Shown piece by piece: positions 47,822 to 59,700 of a stretch of DNA of 64,000 nt. Source of the DNA: Botryotinia globosa (lineage: Eukaryota > Ascomycota > Leotiomycetes > Helotiales > Sclerotiniaceae); NCBI GenBank assembly GCA_014898425.1, contig RCSZ01000001.1, positions 2,170,001-2,234,000 on the forward strand, given 5' to 3'. A program made the translations under genes and the position numbers. Under the pieces are notes generated by a model that did not search any database, was not told the DNA's origin, and saw only the letters and a program-made list of their open reading frames with translations. Position 1 is the stretch's first letter; every line of letters starts with the position of its first letter.

Positions 47822-50800
47822 GGCTAAGCTGGTATGATGACTGAGATGAGATGAGAGTTGTCAATTGAGACTCGCTCTGTCTAGATTGTTTCTGAACACG
47901 ACTGATTCTCGGATTCTCAACTCGAGTAAATACAGATTGTTATAAATTGCTGATCATCTGAACAAGGAAATCGAACGCAATATAAATTATGAAATGATAT
48001 AGCCTGAGATCATAGATAAGTGACGCTCGCCCACTGGTAGTTGAAGCATCTCCGGCAGAGCAATCTTAGGTTGAATCTATAGGGCGAGGTAATAATGCCA
48101 TGGATCAGTCCCTTGCGCAGAGCGAAGGTCGACCAGAAGTTTAGCGCGGGTACGGAACGTCTCGTCTGTGCTTGAGAGATAAGGTGCAAGCCGGATGCAG
48201 TATAGGTGAACCGAATATAGGGCACTCCAGCTTGGAAGTTTTGGGCGCCAATATCTGGTGGCTGTCAAACTATTTAGATGTGTATCTCGAGGCTGGGATA
48301 TCAGAGATCTCCGGGATGGTTTGGCGTAGGAGATCTATTTTTGCGAGGTCGGGGTCGAGATCATTGTTGGGGTTTACACACGGTTGATATGATTGAATAT
48401 GCAATACTATACGGGGAAAACTCGAGAGAGAGAAACCAGTGGAATGTTGAGGTACATACAATATTGACCACTTCTTAACTTGTATTTGGATTGTGAATTC
48501 TTTCCAACATCCATGTGACTCAGGAGCTGAAAGTAATGCTCGAGAAAGCAATACTGTGAAATAGATGGCGTCTTTGCATCCTTACTCCCAAGCATCATGT
48601 ATTTGCTTCCCCGAGTATATATCCTAGTGCCCTGGGGTTATCTTGATAGAGGGTAATCACAGGCACCGTCATAGATGAATTATCGCGTCCATGGTCTGAA
48701 TGTGTATGTATGGACACTCATCAAAAGAAATTTGGCTCAAGCAAACCTTAGTTTCAAGATAGGCAATGCCGGTTGCAATAATCTATCAAATTGGTGTCAT
48801 CGCCAACCAAAGAATGGTTGGAGGCAGCTTTGAGGGTGCTGGAGGGTAGAGAAAAGCATGAATGAGGAAGTCGCGTCGTCGCGTCGTCGCTTCTTATCTT
48901 TGACGAGGCTTAGCGAAGCCGAGAACGGGAATCGACCCACCTTGGAGATAAGGATTGTGGGGGAAAACTTCGAGTTCGGATGTGACAAGAAATGGATGGA
49001 GGAGATTGTCGATTCTGCATCTGTGATAACCTTATATATGTATCTTCCTTCTCCGCGGCCACTTCGTCGGGAATTTCTCGCTGTCACAATTTTTCTATTT
49101 CGATGTACGGCTGAAAATTAAGTGTCTGGTGTTTTGGTACGAGTTTGCGTTACCGTTCGGTAGCAACCATAACATGCACACTAGAGAAGATGTGTTCATC
49201 AGACTACCTAGGTATTATGGTGTAGTTGTTCCTCGAGACACATTATTTCAGAGTTATGTACGAGTCCCATTACCATTCTTCAATCAGTTCCTGGCCGCGG
49301 AGATGATCATTTCACTGTCTTGATATCCTCAGGGTCCATCGTCTTTATAGTCGGTTTCACATCATATCTGTCGGTAGATAAGTAGATAAGTCCCCCACGA
49401 TAGTGTTATCTTTCATATCTTTGATATCTCTGATATGCCCTCTAGCAAGAAACCAATCATCGTCCTTCATGTTGCTCTGCCGTCTTACATGCATTAACCC
49501 TTTTGTTGGACGCCAGGTACAAAGCTACACTATATCCCTCGGCTTCTTGCTCCTCTCGCAATCTGTTCCCGGTACCCAAAAATCCAATTTGAAGCGGTAC
49601 TGCGCAAAGTCTCCTTGCGTGGATTCGATTAACGGGCAGCAAGCTGTCAAAATTGAGTTTTGGTTAGATCAACAGTACTCAGATAGAGATTGTATGTCTG
49701 TTTCCTTTAGATTCTCTCACTCTAGAATGCACGTCGACATTCCTTCTCAGGTTGCAGACATTGTTTCGGTTTTCTCTCTGCTATTTTGCATGCCCTTATT
49801 CGCCTCTTGCGCGCCTGCTCCTGACAATCGAGGGGAGTAGACGAATCACTGTTGGACTCTTGGTAATCATTCGAGGACTTATCTCCATAACTCAGCGGGC
49901 AAGAATAATGGAGCGAGTTGGCCTAAGAAGGGAGGGGTAATAACAAATAATTAGCGTATTCGATGCTGTGATATTACTGTCATTCTGACTCAGTCTTCAT
50001 CAAATTGATCGATGTAAATCCTCCGTATTGAATTTCAGTCTTTGCAGTTTCGGTATTGATCGAATTATAAACGACAGCATCTTTCAATACTGGGCAAACG
50101 AGCAAGTGCTTTTCGAAATTTTGAAGATTGTCCCTTTGCACCTTCCATGATACATCCTCTTAGTTTTTCCTTCTTTTGAACACAGCTTTCGCTGTTCCTC
50201 CCTATTTCTCTTCAGAGAGCAATACTTGATATTCCTCTTCAGAGTAATTGAAGATATTCCCCTCATTCCAGAAGGTCTAGATATACTAGGATGGAACATC
50301 AGAACACTAGTTTAGAAAGCCAAAAGAATAGAAAAGATAAGAAAATCCTTAGTCAGTGGATGGTGGGCGAAGAAATCTTACTCGCAGTCCTCGAGTAGAA
50401 TTGACTGTCAATGCTGCTAATTGAATGAGTTGCGAATGTGGAGGCTGAGAAGAGGGGTGTGACTTGTCGGTGCCATTGTGAGGTTAGAGGAGCATACCAA
50501 AGGCAATCAAGTCAGGCCATCACTAGAGCATCTCATAGCACGCTTTGAATGTTTTTAGACACCTCTTAGAAGAGTGCCATATCAAAATTATGCTTTATTG
50601 GTATGAAGTCAAATGACTCACTTCCGCCCGCAGTCCATTTGTATTTGTCAACTCAGAAGAATTGACAAAAAAGATGGATCACCATGAAGTATTGCAAATT
50701 CTGGACGTATACCCAATATAAGTATGAAATTTGAGAACTATGGTACTACGACTTGGTATCATTCAGGCTGCTACTCTTGCGTGAAGTCTCCGAAACATTG

Positions 50801-53800
50801 AAATTGACTCCTTGAGCCAGTTTTTGTAAGCTTAAACATGGCTACTACCGTTGCTTTGATGAAAACTCTGCAAAGCCCTGATTACTTGCAATGGTGTGTA
50901 TCGTTGAGAAAACAGAACTTAGAAGAGAACAGTATCGATATACCTGTATCTCTAATGCTTTTGGACTCTGCACGGAAGAACAGCAGACGTACGGGTCATG
51001 TAATCAGCCGAGGACGAAACAAGATGATCGTTCATACTAGGTGAGAGAGCGAAATCAACCAGAATAGGATAAGATAAGTGCGCAGGGTCTATAAGAAAGA
51101 ATAAAGGGGGTCGTAAGAAGTCAAGTCTCTACAAGTTATAATCAATAGGCTCTGATAATTGTCCCACAAAACAACATATCTTGTGTCTTATGCCTGGAAA
51201 TCTTGCAGAGAGCTGTTAGCTCGGACTGGATAAGTGTTTGGATGAAACGATTCAGAGCATTTTGGATAGGAGCTTGAGCATCATGGAATTTGTTCAATTT
51301 AATTTTTGATCTTGGCTAGAATTTTAGCTAGAATTTTGAACTCCAAGAAGTACATCTTTCCCCGCATGTTCCGGACTAGTCGAATACTGGAAGCAATCAC
51401 ATTCGCGATGATGCGCCAATACTTTCGCTTTCGTTCCGACGCTGAAGAAAGCTGTAGACTGCATGTTCCGACTTCCCCTAGGGAAATATGCTGTTTGATA
51501 CTCCGGGACGAACATATTCGACGAAATCATCAGATGCTACGCAATCAAGATAGATGTACGTGAAGAGTGTCGGCGAGCCCGAGTACAAAATACAAATCAA
51601 GTATGGACAGTATTGACATGCAGAAAAACGGACCAAATTGGAACTTCACAGTCAAGCCATGCACGATGTAGTCAATCGTCTCAAGAATCAGGACTTCCAA
51701 GGTTTGAGACGTTGCACATGCATTGCAACATTATCCAGCATTCATTAATATACTAGTTGCGGCACGATAGATCTGCACCTTTATCGATAGGTATTTCATT
51801 TGCCTCTCAGTACGCACGTTAAAGTATCCAGGGGTCGTTAGCACACCTAGTCGTCGTGAGTCGAAAGGGATTCTCACGATGAACGACAGGTTTCCAAGAC
51901 CGGGTAAATTCCCTCAGAGTAGTGTTATTTTAATTGGGTTCTATGGGTTAGCTCTGACAAATCAAATATGGGTCTTGTAATTAGCCATTTCCATCTATTG
52001 GTTCGGGTTTCAAAGGTACAATCTCCATCTATTACTATGCGGGACAGAATATAGAATTTCTAGAAGTGATCACGTCGTCCGTCACCTTGTCACCTTGTCA
52101 ATATGCCTGGTAACTGTTACCTTATCACCTTGTCAACATTCTCAACTTGTTTTGGACTCAATAACATCAACGGAGTATTCATAGGTACATGATCTCATGT
52201 ATTATTGACATGTTATTTTTGTATCAGCAGTTTCCTATTTAATCAAGCGAAGAGGGGCACGCCCATGCAACTCGAGGCTGAAGGATTGATTATATTGCAC
52301 CATCCCATTTACAGTAATCCAAAAGCAGAAGAAGCCAAGTGTATTTGGAGAAATGAAATTATGAGATCTAAAGATGTACGAAGAGACTCGTTTCGGCATA
52401 AGATGGGCATTCTCACACACGCAATCTCGTACACGGTATGAAGTTTGCTTGAGTTTGCTTACATACATACGTACCATTTCATTTCATTGTATCTCACCGC
52501 AGAACCGGATTTGAATATGAAGATCAACTTCATACAAGATGGAGGACACATGGTTGTAGTACAGCACGTCCGATCTTACATACTCGGCCGGTACAATTCA
52601 ACATCAATGAATATTCAGCTTTTACCTGGAGGTTCAACTCGGCCAGCCAGTGATATCAATTGCTTTAGCCCAGAAGATGGAGTCAAGCGACCAAGTGGCC
52701 TTCTTTACTCCCAAAACATTCCCGAATAAGTATTACGATAATAATCCGGCAACCTAATAAAATAATTTGTCCTTTGCTCCTCTTGTCGCACAGCATATCC
52801 TGCACTGTTGTAAGTTTCAACCTGCCATCGTATTCCGAAAAATAGAACATGAAACACCGTCTTTCTCAATCTCATAAGCAAACCATCTTGGTCGTTTATC
52901 GATCAAACTAGAAACTTAACAAACATCACATACAATCCATCGCTCCGCACTTGCATATCCGTTCAGATTTGGATGCACTACAGTACAAAAAGAACATGAG
53001 ATTCTAACCCCTTCTTCCCTTCACTCTTTGCATCTGCATAACTTTTTCCACGTTGTGCTGCAACCTCAATCTGCAATGCAACATAGTAAGACAAACGAGC
53101 CAACCAAGGCTTACCGGCCCCCAATCCCAGATCAGCAATTCTACTTGACCCTTCCATTTTGGTCCTCTATGTATGATTTCCCTCGCAAGGAAGACGCCTT
53201 GTACGCATGGCAAACCGGGATATCCTCAACTCCCCTGGCCTCCCAAAATCTCACCGTGGCCACATCAAGCCAGGACTGCTAGAGGAAACGCTGCAGGAAT
53301 TCCACATGCCATGCCTGTTTAATCTGCACACACATGGGTGCGCACATTATGTATGCACATGTAGCATTGAGTTTGGTGTAGCACATGTAAGCAAATCGAA
53401 CGTCGTTCTCTACGCCGTCCAGCTTGCCATTCTGCGTTTCATGAGTATGTAAAACGTGCTGTACCTGATGCTGCATCCACCTGATCTGAAATGCCTAGGA
53501 GATGCAGAGGCGTTGTTACTAGCAGAACTCGCCCAGCTGTTTGTTGCTATTTGTGAAGGGGCTGTGTCATGATTTGGGGAAATTATGTACACGATGGAAA
53601 CAAATCTTCTTGAAACCACAACAATAACAGATGCAAAGGATAATTAATGAGTGCAGTTCTCGTCTATCTGAAATTTCCAAGCCCAATTTGATGTGAGTGA
53701 AATCTGATTATTCAAGCTGTGTACCTAGGTAGGTATCACAAACAACTACGCTGCAGATTGGTTCGAGGAGTGATGCTATGGTGTATGGTGTGTCGCACAT

Positions 53801-55135
53801 CAAATCAAGGGGGCATCTTTCCTCATTCTTACCTCCCCCCAAACCCCAACCGAAACCAATGAGTGCAGTCGTGTCTCCCCCCACGAACTGTAGAGTAAGA
53901 ATTTAACAATCACAAAGTACACACCGACTAATCATCCAGCTTGCAATGTAATGACTATAGCATTGCCAAAGAAAACGCCTCGTCGCCACAGGCTGAACTT
54001 ATAGCCAACTCCCCTTTCCACAACCTGTTTACCGCATTTTTTGGACCCCGAGTAGTACATACGAACCGGACTCGTCACTGCTAACATGACGCCTTCTTAC
54101 ATTTCCGCTCAACTGCAAGAGTCATCTTCAGCATTCATTATCTCGACACTTATTTCTTACCCTCCTCTCCAATCGACTCCTTGATTCGTGGGCTCGTAAG
54201 CTAGCTCGTCAATTCGTTGAAAGTCCGGCAATAATCATTTAATCAATCAGTCAATGCCTTCACCATTTGTAAGTCGAACATTCAACCCGAGAGAGATATT
54301 AAATCAAGTAGACTAAATAAGCGTAAAAACTCAATTTGTATTCTAATACGTTTCCAAACTACAGCTTTAGTACATACAAATACCCCAAAAACATTGCCCA
54401 TTAGGTCTTAGTAATTTAATATCTTAATTCTTTTTCATATTTCCAAATCCATAATACATTTAATCTAAATACTCAATGGTAACCTGGTATAATGATCCCA
54501 TGATCGATTCCAAACAAAACAATTGACAATGCCTCTTTAATAGCTTTTAAGGAAAAGTTGGGGGTATAACATTGCAGGTTGCAGATGACAACAAGACCAG
54601 ACCAGAAAAGCCAGTACAAAGTAAAAATAGAAGCAAAAAACAAACAGGCAAACAAACAAAAATGATTTTTATCGCTTCCAAAAAAACAAGACTCGCTATA
54701 GCCTGATAAATAAAAGTGCTTGAAAGAGTGTAGAGAAATGAAGTAGATGACCATATACATAAACAGCGAAAGATAACTTTCTCCAGCCAAAACAATTAAC
54801 CCTAACCAAAACCCCAATAAATAGATGCAACGAGTGGCAGCTCTGATTTTAACTCCTTCCTTATCCCAGAGACCTGAATATGATGATGGTGATGAGTGTG
54901 ACGATGAAAATATGAGATGACCCGGTACCCGATATTCTTACAATTCATTCATTCTTTCTCATAGCCTATTCGTCTCGTCTTATCTCGTCTGATCGCATAT
55001 AATATCCAATTCAAGTAAATTATGAAGAAGAGCAGCCCCCAAATAAATCAAACCCACGCCTAGTGTTGCACAGCCCCTGAAAATGAAACGCGCCTCTGTG
55101 TCGAAAGGAAAATAAACCAGTACAGCAATGCTAGC
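47822..55135. other. 7.3-kb gene-poor spacer
   Basis: This lies between the nitrate transporter start and the zinc-finger gene's 3' end. No coding exon with motif or splice support was found; the longest open frames (49403-49840 plus, 54473-54817 minus) resemble nothing known to me. It carries TACCTAGGTA at 49205 and 53722. Short repeats include GTCGCGTCGTC near 48870, TAGAATTT near 51318 and CACCTTGTCA near 52084. The first few hundred bases are the transporter promoter. Confidence 0.5.
48014..48182. promoter_or_regulatory. Possible GATA-factor sites upstream of nitrate transporter
   Basis: AGATAA occurs at 48014-48019 and 48177-48182, about 190 and 355 bp upstream of the start. Nitrate transporter genes are typically under AreA/NIT2 control, but the six-base match is short and could be chance. 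Confidence 0.25.
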
Positions 55136-56672
55136 TTAAGAATTCCTTCTCTGCTTACATTTCTCATGTGCCATATGGCCATTTCTAGCAGTAGTTCTTG
55201 TGAACTCGGCGCCGCAATTGGGGCATGACGATTTGCTTGCTACACCTGATTTTTCACGTTGGTGACGTAAAAGGTTGGAGAAGGTACTGAATTGACGGCC
55301 ATTGCAGCCATGGTCCCAACACTGGGGCTTGGGTCGTGATTGCACGACACGAACGTGATCACGAGGTTCGAGGGGTGAGGGTTGAGATGTCGAGGAGAGG
55401 GGAGTCAAAGGAGAAAGCGAGTGTGTGTGTGGTACATAGATACTGCCGAGGCTGGATTGGTCGGAGGCCGATGAAAGGGAGTGTGGTCTAGGACTAGGAA
55501 TTGCTAATTAGATGATTTGAATTGAAAATACTTTTTGTGGAAAATACATACGCGTATGAAGGAAGGGTGCCTTCAGGGCCTCCCATTGAGTATGGTGCTG
55601 AATACGCTGAGATTGGTGTATAGTCATTTGGACCCATTGTGAAAACTGGCTCATACATATCTGAGGATGTAGTATCAGTCACAGATACTTGTGGTGAGTA
55701 TGGTGTGAGGTAAGATGGACTGGAGAGGCCATGACTAGAAGGACCTTGTGATAAGAGTGGAGTTGGAGCAAGCGAATTAGAGTTTGAATAGTGATCTGGG
55801 AGAGTTCGTGGTAACATGTCTGGTGTTGTTCTGTTTGATGCGTATGGGTTGCTCAAAGATCTCTCCCTTCTTTGTCTCGTCTTAGTTTCTCTCCTTGCAT
55901 GGTCGCGCTGACGCTTCAGTTCCCTCTGTTCAGCCGTGAGACTTGTTCGTGGTGGACTGTCTGAAATGGCTCGTGCGTACATTGGTGTTGGCTTAAGCTC
56001 GTTATATGGTGATAGTTGTCCAGGACTCATATGTGGGCTCATTTGTGGGCTCAAATCATGTTGTTGGATGAATTGTTCGTTCATCTCGAATTCTGCTCTG
56101 GTCAGTCTCAATACTTTCGAGAAGATTTTTGAATACATACGAGGCCAAGTGTATGATGGTCGTGCAGCTGCATCGAACCGTGGGTCATAGTGCTGAATAC
56201 CAAGAGTAGACATGGTTGCTGGAAGTGAATTTGAATCAACAGGAAGTTTGTATTCAAGATGTTCAATACCAGGAAACGCTTGCCCTGGATGAATGCGTAG
56301 TTCAAGTGAGTTGCCCGATTGAGCTTCTGAATTCGAGATACAGGTCCAGTCTGTGTCAAGTTCACTCTTATTGAGGATCGGAAATGGTGTATATTGCTGA
56401 GGCGCTGGTGACGATAGACCAGTGGCAGTTGAAGATTCAGATTTTTGTTGAAGGAATGTGGGTATCGGTGAAGTAATGAGTGTGGTAGCTGCTGTAGCTG
56501 AGGCTGCTGTTGCTGATTCCGATGAAGATATACCAACTTGATGGTTTGAAGAAGTGGCGGGGTCAGTCTCAATAAGAAGACCTTGAAATTGCGTTGTAGT
56601 TGATGACAGGTGACTGTCTGTTCGGGACCTGAACTGACGTGAGTCTCTGTGCTCCACATACGATGAATCCAT
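55136..56672 (-). CDS. C2H2 zinc-finger protein
   Basis: This is a likely nuclear regulator. Two exons (56672-55552 and 55493-55136) join in frame to 492 residues. Two fingers lie at the extreme C-terminus: [20 protein letters not shown] (C-X4-C-X12-H, with a further His-containing spacer) and [20 protein letters not shown] (C-X2-C with His pair region), followed by EKCKQRRNS and stop. The N-terminal 370 residues are Ser/Thr/Pro/Gln-rich, including [19 protein letters not shown], and a basic stretch REQRD-like ([20 protein letters not shown]) sits near the middle. An in-frame ATG 42 nt upstream would add MPPLLVTAFLSPAQ, but the sequence just before 56672 looks like a splice acceptor (CCCCTGCACAG), so I start at MDSSYVEH. 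Targets are unknown. Confidence 0.85.
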
Positions 56673-56714
56673 CTGTGCAGGGGATAAGAAGGCTGTGACT
56701 AGTAATGGCGGCAC

Positions 56715-59700
56715 ATACAGATAGCTTTAAAGAGATGAGACACTCGAAATAGACTGACGTTACGTTCGGATCTGGGGAGATTATAAACTCGGCTTTGATG
56801 AGGAATAATAGACGTTGTGATGTACCTATTTTGGTTCTATTCGAGGGATTCCAGGAGGCACTTAAATCAAGGTCTTCGCCTCAAGTTATCCAAGGGGAGT
56901 AAGGCTCTAAAGTACCTAAAGCATGTAAGTGGAAGGCGCTCTAGCGCTGCTCCCGTCAGCATGTGATTGGTCAGATTGGGGACATGTTCAAAGGATTCTG
57001 AACCCTGTCATACATCGTTGCCCCTCGACCTGAGAGCTACTTGTGTGAAGAGATGGGGGGAAACAAAACAGGCGCCAGAGCGACACACCCGCACTTTTGG
57101 TTCATCTGGGCACGTCAACGTTTGAAAAAATTAGCGCGACCGTAGGGCTTTCTAGGGAAAGGACGAGGCACACCATTAAAAAGTTAAAGCAGGAGCACAG
57201 GAGATTTTCCCCTCTCAATCATGGACTACGCCGCTCATCGCTCATCACGGACCCCATTGAGACCATTCAAGGGACCCATAATATCTATCCATAATATGTG
57301 AACTAGCCAGATTTAATTAATGGTAATTCTAATTGAACAACTATCCAGCGTCGTCTGACGGTCTGAGTGATTTTTCTTGGTGCGTTGAAGTGGAATCTGT
57401 GATGAAGCAACTCTCGGTAATAAAAAACCAAGTCAATGTATGTAAAATGTCCGCCTAGATTCTAATTTGATTTTTGTTACTTTGAGGTTACCATCTGAAT
57501 GGCATGCTGAAGAGACATTCCCAAACTTGCGGGTAATTTGTAACACAAAACTTTTAGCCTAATTCGTGATAGATCTGACAGCTTGTTGTTATGTACATAG
57601 TAGTAGCAGACCAGCACCACGGTTAACGTTTTCTAAGCTAGCCTCGAACGTACCAGAAAGCTGAGAGCAATTATTCCTTATTGAGTAGTATTTATTAGAC
57701 ATAGTATATTGTAGCTTTAACGAAGGAAGTGAAATTTGACCAACGTAAAGAGATATTGCGCGCGCTTACACAACATATCAATGCTCCGATATTATTTCAT
57801 ATGCCGTCAATGACATCTTGTAATGAACCGCAAGCTTGAAGATTTGGAAAAGGCTTGCCTTGTACTGTGACCAGACAAAACAATAATCTTAGTGTAGGCA
57901 GGCAAGAAAAGGGACCAAAAGAAAGTTCCATAATGGTGCGTGCCCAAATGACGGGTACAGACTAAAACTACCAACAATGGTAAGTTGCAGATCAACCGCA
58001 TAAAACATTGGATGGTAACCTTACAATTACAAAGTTCCGATGGATGGAAACAACTTTTGGGTTCTTTAGTTGCTTTACCCCTTGACCCCTACTCCATCTC
58101 AGATATCCCTACCATCTCAACTTTCTCCAGCCAGACCCACGTTTTTTGAGTGAAATAGCTAGGGATCATGAGCATGGCACCGCTGCTGCACCAGTCTGAT
58201 AAACACAAGCATGTCTAACTAGTCACTATTGTCTCCATATAAAATGTACTTTGAATCTCAATCTTGACAGGAGAACAATTAAGAAAGTAGACTATACCTG
58301 ATTGAAATCTGCGGCATCTCCATACCAACATGTTAGGCGCGCTAAAAATAACGATCTCTTTCACTTCAAGCTTGTCCCCCCCATCTCTCAAGTAATGGAC
58401 TGTTCTCATTTCAATACCTAGGTAGCCGAGGCTCTCAAGCGGCAAAATCATTTCACACCTAGGCAGTGTCTTATGTCTGTTTGTATCACCATTATCGTAT
58501 ATCTGTTTTCTACACGGCATGTCATGTTTTGATGAAGAATACGAGCAAGATACAGTCAGTACTTCGCTGACGTAGCACTGTTTGGTAGTTTTTGTGTAAT
58601 TTAAAGATTATAATAATGGTAACTATATGTAATCTTAATTTTGTAAGATATTCATTTCTGATTTCAGCAGCCTAGCGCAGCCTCGCTGAGAATATCTTTT
58701 TTGTAATTTTGGCTTGATTAAATTTCCATCATAGGTAGCATAGGTAGTAGATTGTTGATTTGTTGAACACGCGAAGAACTTCATATCCACCGCGTTACAG
58801 GTTCGCTTAACAATGGTACTTCGTAGGGGTTGACCAAATCTACAACGCTATTATGTATTAGTATTAGTTTATGTGACATACTCGCGGGGCTAATATCCAA
58901 AATCTTGTTGCCTTGTGGAAAAGATCTATACTTGGTAATATGTGGGTTTCATGAGTTCCACTATCACTAAATAATACAACATCTATATTATCATACTCAA
59001 CGTTCACACTACCTCTCGGTGGGTCGTGTCGTGCGATCGTAAGAGCTACCAAATCATGCCCATCTTAAATCTCACATCGCCCACAGGCTTACTAGCCCTC
59101 CTTTCTACCAATCATCGTGCAGAGAGGTGATTGCCCAATGTGAATTCCACCTCGGCCTCGTTTGTACTAGGTATCGGTATCATCAACATCTTCGACGAGT
59201 ATCACCTGCATATGGCTGCAGTATTGCAATTTAGAATCTTTGAAGCGATACGGTAATATGGGGCAAAGTTCATGGTCTAATCATTATTATCACACTTGGA
59301 ACCTGTCACCATGATTGCATTCATACAGTATGTGGAATTTGAAACATGGTTCTCGAGGCAGTGTCGGTGAATACTCGAAGGTGGGAGAATTTCTCAAAAT
59401 AGAATCAACAGAACACGAACCCGAGATCCGGAATCGAGGAATCCCATTCTTGAATTAATTGCCCGTCGCTGGAAATGCGGCATTGTACTTTCTAGCCTCG
59501 ACTCACCGCGGCTCTGTACAATTAGCTATTGTCGACTCTCCAAGAAGGAAAGAGGCTCAAAGGATCAATTAAGGTATTACTGATGAATGCAAACCTCACC
59601 ATATTTCCATTTTCGATTGTTTCAAGATCCAAATTTGGAAGGTGCTAGTTCATTGTAATCACTATACTACTATCTTGGGTATATACGGAAGATACAATAT

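Noticed and set aside
49403..49840. 145-codon plus-strand frame in the spacer
   Set aside because: No signal peptide, domain or splice context could be recognised, and residue composition looks like translated non-coding DNA.
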